A stretch of DNA of 64,000 nucleotides from Desulfuromonadaceae bacterium (GTDB taxonomy: Bacteria > Desulfobacterota > Desulfuromonadia > Geobacterales > Pseudopelobacteraceae): assembly GCA_028681335.1 (NCBI GenBank), contig JAQUIT010000001.1:372001-436000 (forward strand), written 5' to 3'. The notes beneath the pieces were generated by a model. It was not told the DNA's origin and did no database searches. It saw nothing but the letters and a program-made list of their open reading frames with translations. Positions 44,114 to 51,948 of the stretch are shown in pieces (position 1 is the first letter of the stretch; every line of letters begins with the position of its first letter). The position numbers and the translations under genes were made by a program.

Positions 44114-45055
44114 CTACTCCGGTATATTGGTTTGTTGCTTTACCTTACCAGTTGGTTTTTCCCAAATTAATTTTGCTTTTTGCTGTGCTTGTTCGATCTG
44201 AGCTGAAGTCATTTCCTTGCCAATAAGCGTCATCGCATCCCGAGCTTGTTTTTCTCCGTTTGCAGCAGCCAATGAGACCCAACAATAAGCATCGACAAAG
44301 TTTTCTGGCACACCTTGCCCCAAGCGATACATAATGCCAAGATTTAACTGTGCGTTGGCGTTTCCTCGTTCAGCAGCCATACGATACAACTTCACCGCCA
44401 ATTTGTCGTCTTGTTGCAAACCTTGCCCCTTGCTGTACATGAAACCGAGTGCTGATTGTGCTCTGGCATTACCTTGATCAGCAGCTTTCCACCACCAATT
44501 TATCGCCTCAGTATAATCCTGGGGAATCCCTTGACCTTCATAGTACTTGAAACCCAGGCTACATTGCGCGTCAGAGTAGCCTTGTTCCGCAGCCATACGA
44601 TATAACTTCACTGCTTCTTTGAAGTCCTGTGGCACACTGACACCATCGTTATATTTGAGACCTAGGCTGTACTGTGCCATGACGTTTCTTTGATCAGCAG
44701 CCTTTCGCAACCATTTCACCGCCTCTTTGTTATCCTGTAGCAAACTATCGGCATTCAAGTACAGGAAACCAAGGAGCGCTTGTGCAGAAGCATTTCCTTG
44801 TTCAGCAGCCTGTCTATACAACTTCTCGGCCATTCTATAATTCTGCGGTTGACTTTGCCCGTTTTCGTACATGAGACCAAGGCGTAACTGAGCGTCAGCA
44901 TTTCCTTTTTTTGCTTCAGCTGAATAAATACTGAAAGCCTTGTTGTAATCACGTGAGGAAAGAGATTTATTTGCATCTTCCATTAACCCTGCCCATGAAT
45001 GTTGAGCGATGACCATAACGAGAATGGAGGAAATTATTACGGTGGTATGTTTCAT
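44114..45055 (-). CDS. Exported Sel1-repeat protein
   Basis: The 313-residue protein has a signal peptide (1-22, SWA|G) and about six tandem Sel1-like repeats of about 36 residues between 40 and 290, each with the AxxxYxxAAxxGxAxAQxxLGxxYxxGxG pattern (for example AVKLYRMAAEQGYSDAQ). Such arrays are protein-interaction solenoids. It abuts hsdR (2 bases), so it is cotranscribed. A periplasmic Sel1 protein inside a restriction locus is unexplained; a partner for the neighbouring membrane proteins is a guess. Confidence 0.88.
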   Translation of the reverse strand: MKHTTVIISSILVMVIAQHSWAGLMEDANKSLSSRDYNKAFSIYSAEAKKGNADAQLRLGLMYENGQSQPQNYRMAEKLYRQAAEQGNASAQALLGFLYLNADSLLQDNKEAVKWLRKAADQRNVMAQYSLGLKYNDGVSVPQDFKEAVKLYRMAAEQGYSDAQCSLGFKYYEGQGIPQDYTEAINWWWKAADQGNARAQSALGFMYSKGQGLQQDDKLAVKLYRMAAERGNANAQLNLGIMYRLGQGVPENFVDAYCWVSLAAANGEKQARDAMTLIGKEMTSAQIEQAQQKAKLIWEKPTGKVKQQTNIPE

Positions 45056-45097
45056 ACCTATTCCTTTCCTGGTTCACTTTAAGATGTACCTACGACG

Positions 45098-46192
45098 TTA
45101 ATCGTTAACGTACTCTTCCATACAATTATAAGCATGGTAATTAATTGCACCACCACCCCTCTGTGAGGTGTAATGTTTAAAGTCACGCCCCATTTCAACT
45201 AAACACGATACGGGGTTATCCCTTTGAAGTTTTTTTATCTCTTCTTTGGTATTACTAATATTGAAGAGGCCACCAATTGCAAGTGAACTTGCAAATAGAG
45301 AGACAGACGATGCAAACGGAATATTGAATAATGAGCCAAGTGCTATAGGCGCAGGGAAGCCCATCATCGAAACTCCAAACCATCCTTTGGCTTTTATTAT
45401 ATCAGCCGATTTTTGGTAATTTATTTTAGCTTTTTTGAATTCAACTATCTTATCTTCTATTAAGTCTAGTCTTATCGAATGGTCCTCAATTTGCTGTAAC
45501 TCGCTGTAAACTTCATATATCGCTCTACGTAAATTTTCTATTTCATCTTTTCTCTTTTCTCTAAAAACCACTATTTCACTTGATGGTATCTCGCTAATAT
45601 TAATTGGAGATATTTCACTGAGCAACAGGCTATAATAAAAGAATGGGTTGTCAATATAATCGGCAGCGTAATCGTGTGCAACACACTCATCAAGTCCGCC
45701 CTCTAAGCAAAAATAAGTTGTTCCGGTCCATGGAGCCCAGTCGTTAGTTATTAGTTGTAAATTGTTTCTTCTCGCAATTTCTTTGGCAAGAAATAGCATA
45801 TAGTTTGAAGCCAATTCTGTTGGCACATGCACCCAATTCTCGTCTTGACCGTATCCCAAAGATGAAAAAAGCTCCCGTATTTTATAATCAGTCTTGTCTT
45901 TATGTATTAAAGTTAATTGCTTTTCTTCTTCAACATCGCAAACAAGTGCTGCCGCTGACCAATTTTCCAAACTTTCAAGAAAAATTTCTGATGCCTCTTT
46001 AGAATACGGTATAGGGTCAATTGACTGTCCAATATAGCCAGTTTCTAAAAGAGGAATAATTTCATCACAATCTTTTGTTCCAACTGTGTTTGGGACAATC
46101 CTGTAAATTCTATTATAAAAAAGAGACATTGCTTTTAGCCAACTTGTGTCTTTAAAGTTGATATGTGGGTAATACAAAGCATTGTCGAACAT
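45098..46192 (-). CDS. DUF6236-like protein of unknown function
   Basis: A 364-residue protein whose start (NALYYPHINFKDTSWLKAMSLFYNRIYRIVPN) matches the DUF6236-type pattern recognised from memory; function unknown. It has an alpha/beta N-terminal region, a helical middle (NLRRAIYEVYSELQQIEDHS), then a Gly/Ala/Ser hydrophobic stretch (about 290-335) that could be a membrane hairpin. ATG 46192 has AAGGAG six bases upstream. The low GC of 45.1-46.2 kb differs from the chromosomal flanks and suggests separate acquisition. Confidence 0.6.
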   Translation of the reverse strand: MFDNALYYPHINFKDTSWLKAMSLFYNRIYRIVPNTVGTKDCDEIIPLLETGYIGQSIDPIPYSKEASEIFLESLENWSAAALVCDVEEEKQLTLIHKDKTDYKIRELFSSLGYGQDENWVHVPTELASNYMLFLAKEIARRNNLQLITNDWAPWTGTTYFCLEGGLDECVAHDYAADYIDNPFFYYSLLLSEISPINISEIPSSEIVVFREKRKDEIENLRRAIYEVYSELQQIEDHSIRLDLIEDKIVEFKKAKINYQKSADIIKAKGWFGVSMMGFPAPIALGSLFNIPFASSVSLFASSLAIGGLFNISNTKEEIKKLQRDNPVSCLVEMGRDFKHYTSQRGGGAINYHAYNCMEEYVND

Positions 46193-46319
46193 TGAATTCT
46201 CCTTGCTCATATAGTGCATTTACGCAAGCAAATATATTCATCATTCAGTCGATAGGAAATCAGCCTCATAAGCAGCGACTAAATCAAGCAGTGTGACCAA
46301 TTAGATCACCAAAATTTTG

Positions 46320-46913
46320 CTAGCGATTTATAAGTTCGCGGCAAACCTCTTCTAATTCTCCTATCGTTTTTTCAAGATCAGGAAAGGCACAAGCGAGCTT
46401 GGTTGAAGTAACCGCAGCGATGGCCAGATAAGCAACCAAATGAATCATAAAATACAGGCATATTTCTCTGAGGAGGAGAGATCTATCAGCAAGGAGTGCG
46501 CATCCATATAGGAATATCAAGATGATAGGGACAATCGGTACAAGTGTAAGTTCGCGCCGAATGTACTTACTATACCGGTGGGATTGCGCTTCTTGCGTTA
46601 TAAAATCTTTGATGTCGACATTTTTATCGTAGCCTTGCTTTGAAGCATTATCAATTATTTCACGCAATAGATTGCCCAATTTGTCCCAGGCTTTCAGATA
46701 ATCAAGAACCTCTTTAAGCATGTACTGCCGAAACAGCAGCCCGGAAACGGCTAAAACACCACCAAGAAAAGTTACAAAACCTGTATTCAATTTGGAGGAA
46801 TCCCCAAACCAAGTGAATACGGCTACCCACGCCCCTAGTGTGAGACTTGCGGCGAAGGCCGCAAAAATTAGATCACGTAAAATTGATACGTTAGGTTCAA
46901 TTCGAGTTGCCAT
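46320..46913 (-). CDS. Four-helix membrane protein, unknown
   Basis: Not recognised. The 197 residues hold four predicted membrane helices (about 13-35, 47-67, 122-140 and 147-168) with a cytoplasmic helical loop between helices 2 and 3 and a Glu-rich C-terminus. The pattern of paired helices around a soluble loop is seen in several pore-forming defence effectors, but no family is identified. The start ATG immediately follows the stop of the upstream gene, so the two are coupled. AT-rich like its neighbours. Confidence 0.6.
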   Translation of the reverse strand: MATRIEPNVSILRDLIFAAFAASLTLGAWVAVFTWFGDSSKLNTGFVTFLGGVLAVSGLLFRQYMLKEVLDYLKAWDKLGNLLREIIDNASKQGYDKNVDIKDFITQEAQSHRYSKYIRRELTLVPIVPIILIFLYGCALLADRSLLLREICLYFMIHLVAYLAIAAVTSTKLACAFPDLEKTIGELEEVCRELINR

Positions 46914-47807
46914 TTATTGATACCGATTTCCGAAATACTTTTCCAGATAACCTTTGATTTTCTCAGATAAAGTTCTCGGAGCTGCAAGTTCCACTTCAGT
47001 CAGCTGTATTATAGCCGTCTCGGCTTCTGGCCGTTCTCTACTACTCCAACTCGTTCCAATATTAGATCTAGTCCCCTTGGCTCTCATACGCAGTCTTCGA
47101 TCAGCCACTGCTTGATCAAGCTCCTCGACATCGGCTTCCTCAAGTTGAGGTTCATTGGCAATAAGGTCAACACTTTCAGAATGGAGAGAACTTTTGAACG
47201 ATTTTGCTGTATCCCGAATTGATTGCACCAAGCTGTCAGGCCTGGCAGGAAGGTTTGGTCCAACATAATGTACTGTGATTTTATTGAGATGGTCGAGGCT
47301 TTTATACCACTCGACGAATGAGCCCGTCTTGGCAATGGACTCTACCTCCAACACATAGTGCTGGTCCATTTCAAGCTTTCGGAGTGCCTCATCAAGCAGA
47401 TCAAAAAAGACGGCTGCAAAAGCATTAGCTGATCGAGCAAACCTTGAAACATCAGAAGCTCGGTGTACTACAATAATTTGTAATGGGACATGAACTACAA
47501 TGGGAGTGAAGAATCTCGGCTCTTTTGCATTCTCAAGCTCACCTGGTCGCGGTTCCTCAGCGATACGACCGAGAGGGGGGCGAACGGTAAGTTCAGCAGC
47601 AATGACATCAGTATGAAAAGGTGCAAGGTCCGCAAGCCCCCAGGTACGGTCACCCCTTGTCGAACGTATGCTTGATGGAATCAGCTCAAGAGACTTCCGT
47701 AATAGCTCACTCCTCGATAATGGTTGAGATAGGAGATTCGGTTGTCCGGGGTGCCGTTCTTGATACTGCACCTGAAGCATCCACCAACGCGTTTCATTGT
47801 CAAACAT
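46914..47807 (-). CDS. Soluble unknown protein (297 aa) in the restriction locus
   Basis: Not recognised. No signal peptide or membrane segment. The middle has alternating strands and helices (FFTPIVVHVPLQIIVVHRASD, HYVLEVESIAKTGSFVEWY, ITVHYVGPNLP), then an acidic helix and a charged tail ending KIKGYLEKYFGNRYQ. GAGGGG precedes the ATG. It is coupled to the following membrane protein gene, suggesting a soluble sensor or toxin with a membrane partner; this is speculation from arrangement only. Confidence 0.6.
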   Translation of the reverse strand: MFDNETRWWMLQVQYQERHPGQPNLLSQPLSRSELLRKSLELIPSSIRSTRGDRTWGLADLAPFHTDVIAAELTVRPPLGRIAEEPRPGELENAKEPRFFTPIVVHVPLQIIVVHRASDVSRFARSANAFAAVFFDLLDEALRKLEMDQHYVLEVESIAKTGSFVEWYKSLDHLNKITVHYVGPNLPARPDSLVQSIRDTAKSFKSSLHSESVDLIANEPQLEEADVEELDQAVADRRLRMRAKGTRSNIGTSWSSRERPEAETAIIQLTEVELAAPRTLSEKIKGYLEKYFGNRYQ

Positions 47808-47862
47808 GCAGCCCCCTCTGAGGTGTCATGACACTCAACAGATAATTTATTAGCAGTATAAG

Positions 47863-48879
47863 CTAGTCGGTTGATTTTGTGACGCTTTTCGTCATGAGTT
47901 CAAGAATGGATTTCGAGCCTGATGTTGATTCACCTTTCCCATGAGAGAAACCAGTCTCTTGCGGTGAAAAGATACAAGAAGCCGCATGAGCTAGAACAAT
48001 GTCTTCCGTTCCTTTGTTAGCTGATGCTTCAACAAGAGCACGATATGTCAACAGTGCATTTTGTCGGTGCCGATTCACCACAGCATTATGCTTGTGTGTA
48101 GTGTAATTTCTCGATGCCATTAAAAGTAAATACCCCAACACGCCGAAAATCAGAAATTTACTGCTGATGAGTTGAAACATTTCGGCAGATCCTTCAGGTT
48201 TAATCCATTCAATTTTGTGAAGGAATAAGCTAAAGACAGCAAAAACTCCCACAGCTGCCGCGAACTTGTATGTGTATGTAAGCCACGTGGCAGCCAATAA
48301 TTCTTGATCATCTACCTCCTGTTTAAAATAGCTGGCTTGTTGAGAAACCCCTTGCTCTGCAGCTACTGCACGGATCGCGGCCAATGCCTCGTCTGCATTA
48401 ATCTTAGCAACTTTCAACTGCTCTGTGAGTTTATCCGATTGGTCTTTAATGGATTGTATAGTAGCGCGTGCTTGTGTTTCCAACAGGCTGGTATCAGTGA
48501 TCCTCGCGACTCCGTACGCGACATACTGCCAAAGTTGGTCGAAAAGGGGGTCTCGCCTTGTTTTGAGAGTGGTAAGAATACTGGTGCGGGTGGTAGAGGC
48601 GTCAGCCGTGGTGGCATCAAAGTCGAGTATTTGCTTAAAAACGTTAAAATCGGCTTGTGCCTGTTTGCCAATTGCGTTCAACTGCGTGTCAGAGAAGTCT
48701 TCGAGAGCAGTCAAAGGAATGCGTCTGTAAATGTCTATAAGTGCATTAGCAGGTGCAACTGCTTCCTTGAAATTCAGTTGATTTCCGAGATCAGCTTCAC
48801 GACTAAGTGAAGTGGAGTCAAACTGCTGTACGCGGATTAAAGCTTCACTGGTACTTTCATAAATTGACTCTGTAGCCAT
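47863..48879 (-). CDS. Two-helix membrane protein with coiled-coil N-terminus, unknown
   Basis: Not recognised. The 338 residues have a long helical N-terminal part (coiled coil around 130-200), two membrane helices (about 204-221 and 242-255) and a cytoplasmic C-terminus with RHRQNALLTYRALVEA and a region rich in Gly/Ser. This topology resembles membrane accessory proteins of phage-defence loci. AAGGAG sits before ATG 48879. It follows hsdS, in the gap where accessory genes often sit in type I loci. Confidence 0.6.
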   Translation of the reverse strand: MATESIYESTSEALIRVQQFDSTSLSREADLGNQLNFKEAVAPANALIDIYRRIPLTALEDFSDTQLNAIGKQAQADFNVFKQILDFDATTADASTTRTSILTTLKTRRDPLFDQLWQYVAYGVARITDTSLLETQARATIQSIKDQSDKLTEQLKVAKINADEALAAIRAVAAEQGVSQQASYFKQEVDDQELLAATWLTYTYKFAAAVGVFAVFSLFLHKIEWIKPEGSAEMFQLISSKFLIFGVLGYLLLMASRNYTTHKHNAVVNRHRQNALLTYRALVEASANKGTEDIVLAHAASCIFSPQETGFSHGKGESTSGSKSILELMTKSVTKSTD

Positions 48880-48950
48880 AAATTCTCCTTGTGGTTGCGT
48901 TTAAAAACACGAACACCGATAAACTACAGGGTGAAAATTCGAAATATTAT

Positions 48951-50081
48951 CTACAGTTCCCCCTTAAAGGCACATTGCAGGAGGGAACTGAAGAGATAGC
49001 TGGTGGTCATTTCTGTTTCAATCAATCGTCTTTTCAGTTTCTGGGTGTTTGAAACACTTTTCGCAAATCTCTGCTGCAAGTCCAGAGATGGCATGAGCAC
49101 TGGGAAGTTTTTAAGCTGCGTCGAGTTGATAGAAGCAATACCCGTCGTCTGCTTTGCTGCCCGCAGAAAGTAGCGTTTACCTCTTTCACTGCCGATAAGC
49201 ACACTCAGAAAATCTGGCAATAATTTATAGTATTTTATCCTGACGCGGAATATGTGATTTTGATGTATGCAATCTTCAACGTGTTCCCTCCAGACCGTTC
49301 CACGGCCCAATTTATCCGGGTCGCCGCCTTCTGTCAGTAGGATGTCGCCATCAAGTAGACGGTACTTCACAATATCAGACGGCAATACTTCTATTTCCTT
49401 GATTTCGCTCAGATTCAAATATCCGTCTTGTACGTTGGCCACACGTAAGTAAGGGGCTAAAATCGTCTGCTTGCCGTCAAGGTTTCTCCCTTTGGTAACG
49501 CCAGATACAATCTCGGCAACATCAATCAAGGCGGCTTCCTCCCACCCCTTCGGATTCGAAACTGGATCACCAAACAAATCCAGAAACACCGAGCGCAGCA
49601 AATCATCAGTCAACCGGACCGCCTCCTGCCGCTTGTGCCGGATAGAATCGGCCTTGTCGAGGATGGCAGCGATGCGCTTTTGTTCGGGGAGTGGGGGAAG
49701 AGGGACAACAACATCCGTCAAATAATTAAGCTTAATATATTTAATTACCCCACCGATGCTCATTTCCCGAAGTTTATGCATGTATGTTGAAAGAAAATAG
49801 TACAAATATCTGACATCAAGAATGTTCTTGTCTATCGATTCAACAATATATGTGCGTTGGTACGCATCAAACTTGCCGCTATAGTATTTTGCATTCAAAT
49901 CACCATTTCCGGCGATCAGCACGCATTCACAGTCGTAACTAAACGATGCAATTCGTAATGGTTCAACAGCGCATGTAAAAAACGGATAGTCACCATCAGG
50001 ATCATTTGCGTTTGCGTCTAATTTTCCGGTGCGTATTCGGACATATTTGCCGAGATTATCTGATTTGAAAATCGGACTCAT
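48951..50081 (-). CDS. hsdS: Type I restriction-modification specificity subunit
   Basis: Chooses the bipartite DNA site for the HsdM/HsdR complex. The 376 residues show two target-recognition domains, each followed by a conserved helix: the first half ends LPPLPEQKRIAAILDKADSIRHKRQEAVRLTDDLLRS, the second begins PVSNPKGWEEAALIDVAEIVSG and ends with LDLQQRFAKSVSNTQKLKRRL. Both halves look intact. Its start overlaps the hsdM stop by four bases (ATGA). The recognition sequence cannot be read from the protein. Confidence 0.9.
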   Translation of the reverse strand: MSPIFKSDNLGKYVRIRTGKLDANANDPDGDYPFFTCAVEPLRIASFSYDCECVLIAGNGDLNAKYYSGKFDAYQRTYIVESIDKNILDVRYLYYFLSTYMHKLREMSIGGVIKYIKLNYLTDVVVPLPPLPEQKRIAAILDKADSIRHKRQEAVRLTDDLLRSVFLDLFGDPVSNPKGWEEAALIDVAEIVSGVTKGRNLDGKQTILAPYLRVANVQDGYLNLSEIKEIEVLPSDIVKYRLLDGDILLTEGGDPDKLGRGTVWREHVEDCIHQNHIFRVRIKYYKLLPDFLSVLIGSERGKRYFLRAAKQTTGIASINSTQLKNFPVLMPSLDLQQRFAKSVSNTQKLKRRLIETEMTTSYLFSSLLQCAFKGEL

Positions 50082-51571
50082 CCAACCATCCCCTTCAACT
50101 CCGCCAACTCCCCGGCAATCTCCCGCTCCAACGCCTCCAACCGGGCAATGATAACCTGCGGTGGCTCATAGGGCACCTCCTCATGCTCCACCTTCTTATA
50201 TCTGTTTATGGAGAGGTCATACTTATTGTCACGGATCTCCTGCACCGGCACGAGGAAGGATTTGGCGGTGCGGTCGGAATCTGCCCCATCCCCACCCCGA
50301 CCCTCCCCTTGAAAGGGAGGGAGCTTTAAGGCACTCCATTTAGCAACCACATCAGGTATATCGTTCTGCTCCACCGGAGTGCGCTTGTCATCCAGCGAGA
50401 AACCATCTGTCTGCATGTCGTAGAACCAGACGTGATCCGTGCCGCCGGAGTTGGTCTTGGTGAAGATCAGTATTCCGGTGGAGACGCCCGCATAGGGACG
50501 GAACACGCCGGATGGCATGGAGATCATTGCCTCCAGCTTGTGGCCGTCCACCAGGATCTTGCGAAGGTCCAGGTGTGCCTTGCTTGAGCCGAACAGCACC
50601 CCGTCCGGCACGATCACTGCGCAGCGCCCGCCCGGCTTCAACAGCCGCAGCATCAGGGCGATGAACAGCAGCTCGGTCTTCTTGGTCTTGACAGTGCGTA
50701 GCAGGTCCTTGGCCACGGTCTCCTCATCAAGCGAACCTTTGAAAGGGGGATTGGCCAGGATCAGGGTAAAGGCGTCGGAAATGTCGCCGGCGCTGCCCGA
50801 GAGGGCGTCACGCGCCTCAATGGCCGGATTCTCGACGCCGTGCAGCATCATGTTCATGCTGGCGATGCGCAGCATGGTCGAGTCGAAGTCGAAACCGTTG
50901 AAGAGCTTGCCGTTGAAGTGGCGCTTCAGCTCTTCGTTGTGGAACAGGTCGGCATGGTTTTCTCTCAAGTACTCGCCGGCCGCCACCAGAAAACCGGCAG
51001 TACCGCAGGCCGGGTCGCAGATGATGTCGTCGGGGCGGGGCTGCATCAGCTCCACCATCATCTTGATGATATGACGGGGGGTGCGGAACTGGCCGTTTCT
51101 GCCGGCGGTGGTCAGTTTGGAGAGCATGTACTCGTACAGATCGCCCTTGGTATCCCGGTCTTCCATCGGCACCTGGCTGATCTGCTCCACTACCCTCTCC
51201 AGCAGGCTGGGGGTGGGGATCATGAAGATGGCGTCCTTCATGTGCCGGGCGTAGGCGGTATCCAGGCCGCCGTGCAGGTTCTTGATGAAGGGGAAGACCT
51301 CCTGGCTGACCACGCGGAACATCTCCTCGGCCTCGAACTCGCGGAAGCGCGACCAGCGCAGATGATCCTGGCCCGCAGCAAAGATCGGCTCCTCAATCGG
51401 CTTGCCCAGCCGGTTAGCCTTCTTCTCTTTGCTTGTATGGATGTCATCCAGGCGTTTGATGAACAGCAGGAAGGAGATCTGCTCGATCACCCGCAGGGGA
51501 TCGGATATCCCACCGGACCAGAATGCATCCCATATCTTGTCTATCTTTGATTTGTTTTCACCAGTCAGCAC
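50078..51571 (-). CDS. hsdM: Type I restriction-modification methylase subunit
   Basis: N6-adenine methyltransferase protecting host DNA. The 497 residues contain motif I DPACGTAGF at 186-194 and the catalytic NPPF at 274-277, with an N-terminal HsdM_N helical domain. Residues about 417-431 (LPPFQGEGRGGDGAD) are an odd Gly/Arg-rich insert encoded by a C-rich palindromic repeat (see 50283-50322). The GTG start at 51571 has GGAG ten bases upstream. It is first in the minus-strand cargo operon, divergent from the transposase genes. Confidence 0.93.
   Translation of the reverse strand: MLTGENKSKIDKIWDAFWSGGISDPLRVIEQISFLLFIKRLDDIHTSKEKKANRLGKPIEEPIFAAGQDHLRWSRFREFEAEEMFRVVSQEVFPFIKNLHGGLDTAYARHMKDAIFMIPTPSLLERVVEQISQVPMEDRDTKGDLYEYMLSKLTTAGRNGQFRTPRHIIKMMVELMQPRPDDIICDPACGTAGFLVAAGEYLRENHADLFHNEELKRHFNGKLFNGFDFDSTMLRIASMNMMLHGVENPAIEARDALSGSAGDISDAFTLILANPPFKGSLDEETVAKDLLRTVKTKKTELLFIALMLRLLKPGGRCAVIVPDGVLFGSSKAHLDLRKILVDGHKLEAMISMPSGVFRPYAGVSTGILIFTKTNSGGTDHVWFYDMQTDGFSLDDKRTPVEQNDIPDVVAKWSALKLPPFQGEGRGGDGADSDRTAKSFLVPVQEIRDNKYDLSINRYKKVEHEEVPYEPPQVIIARLEALEREIAGELAELKGMVG
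50283..50322. repeat. C-rich dispersed-type repeat inserted in hsdM
   Basis: A C-rich stretch followed by the near-palindrome CCCTCCCCTTGAAAGGGAGGG (arms around 50302-50322). Its translation, PPFQGEGRGGDG, is typical of a mobile intergenic repeat read through in frame. It keeps the hsdM frame open, so the enzyme may still work. Confidence 0.6.
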
Positions 51572-51948
51572 GTGGGTGTTTCTCCTTCAATATTGATCCT
51601 TGTCACGCTTGTATTGTTGCTAGTTTCAGGAGCGAAAGCGAGGATTGGGAACGGCCTGAGACAAGCTTGCAATCAGGTGGTAGCTCCGAGATTAGTGCTG
51701 ATAGAAATTTGAGAATAGTCCTGGAACTTGTAGGCACATTGTTTTTTGGGACTATATCCCAGTCTTTGCTCAATAACAATATCATTAGAAAATATATAAT
51801 TATCCTTGCTTTCTTGGCCTATTTAAACAAGGCGGAACAGGCCGAGGTAAGCAGACACCATTTGTGTATCAAATCAACAAAAAGTGCAATGATTTTAGTA
51901 GCTTGCACTTAATTCCGATTCCATCTATTATGTTGGGCGGAGGTGCTT
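51572..51948. promoter_or_regulatory. Divergent control region between hsdM and tnsAB
   Basis: 377 bases with no gene. It holds the promoters for both cargo and transposition genes. An 8-bp inverted repeat, AAGTGCAA (51882-51889) and TTGCACTT (51903-51910), lies 38 bases before the tnsAB start and is a candidate operator. AT-rich sequence (51765-51830) could be a promoter. No CRISPR repeat was seen. Confidence 0.5.
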
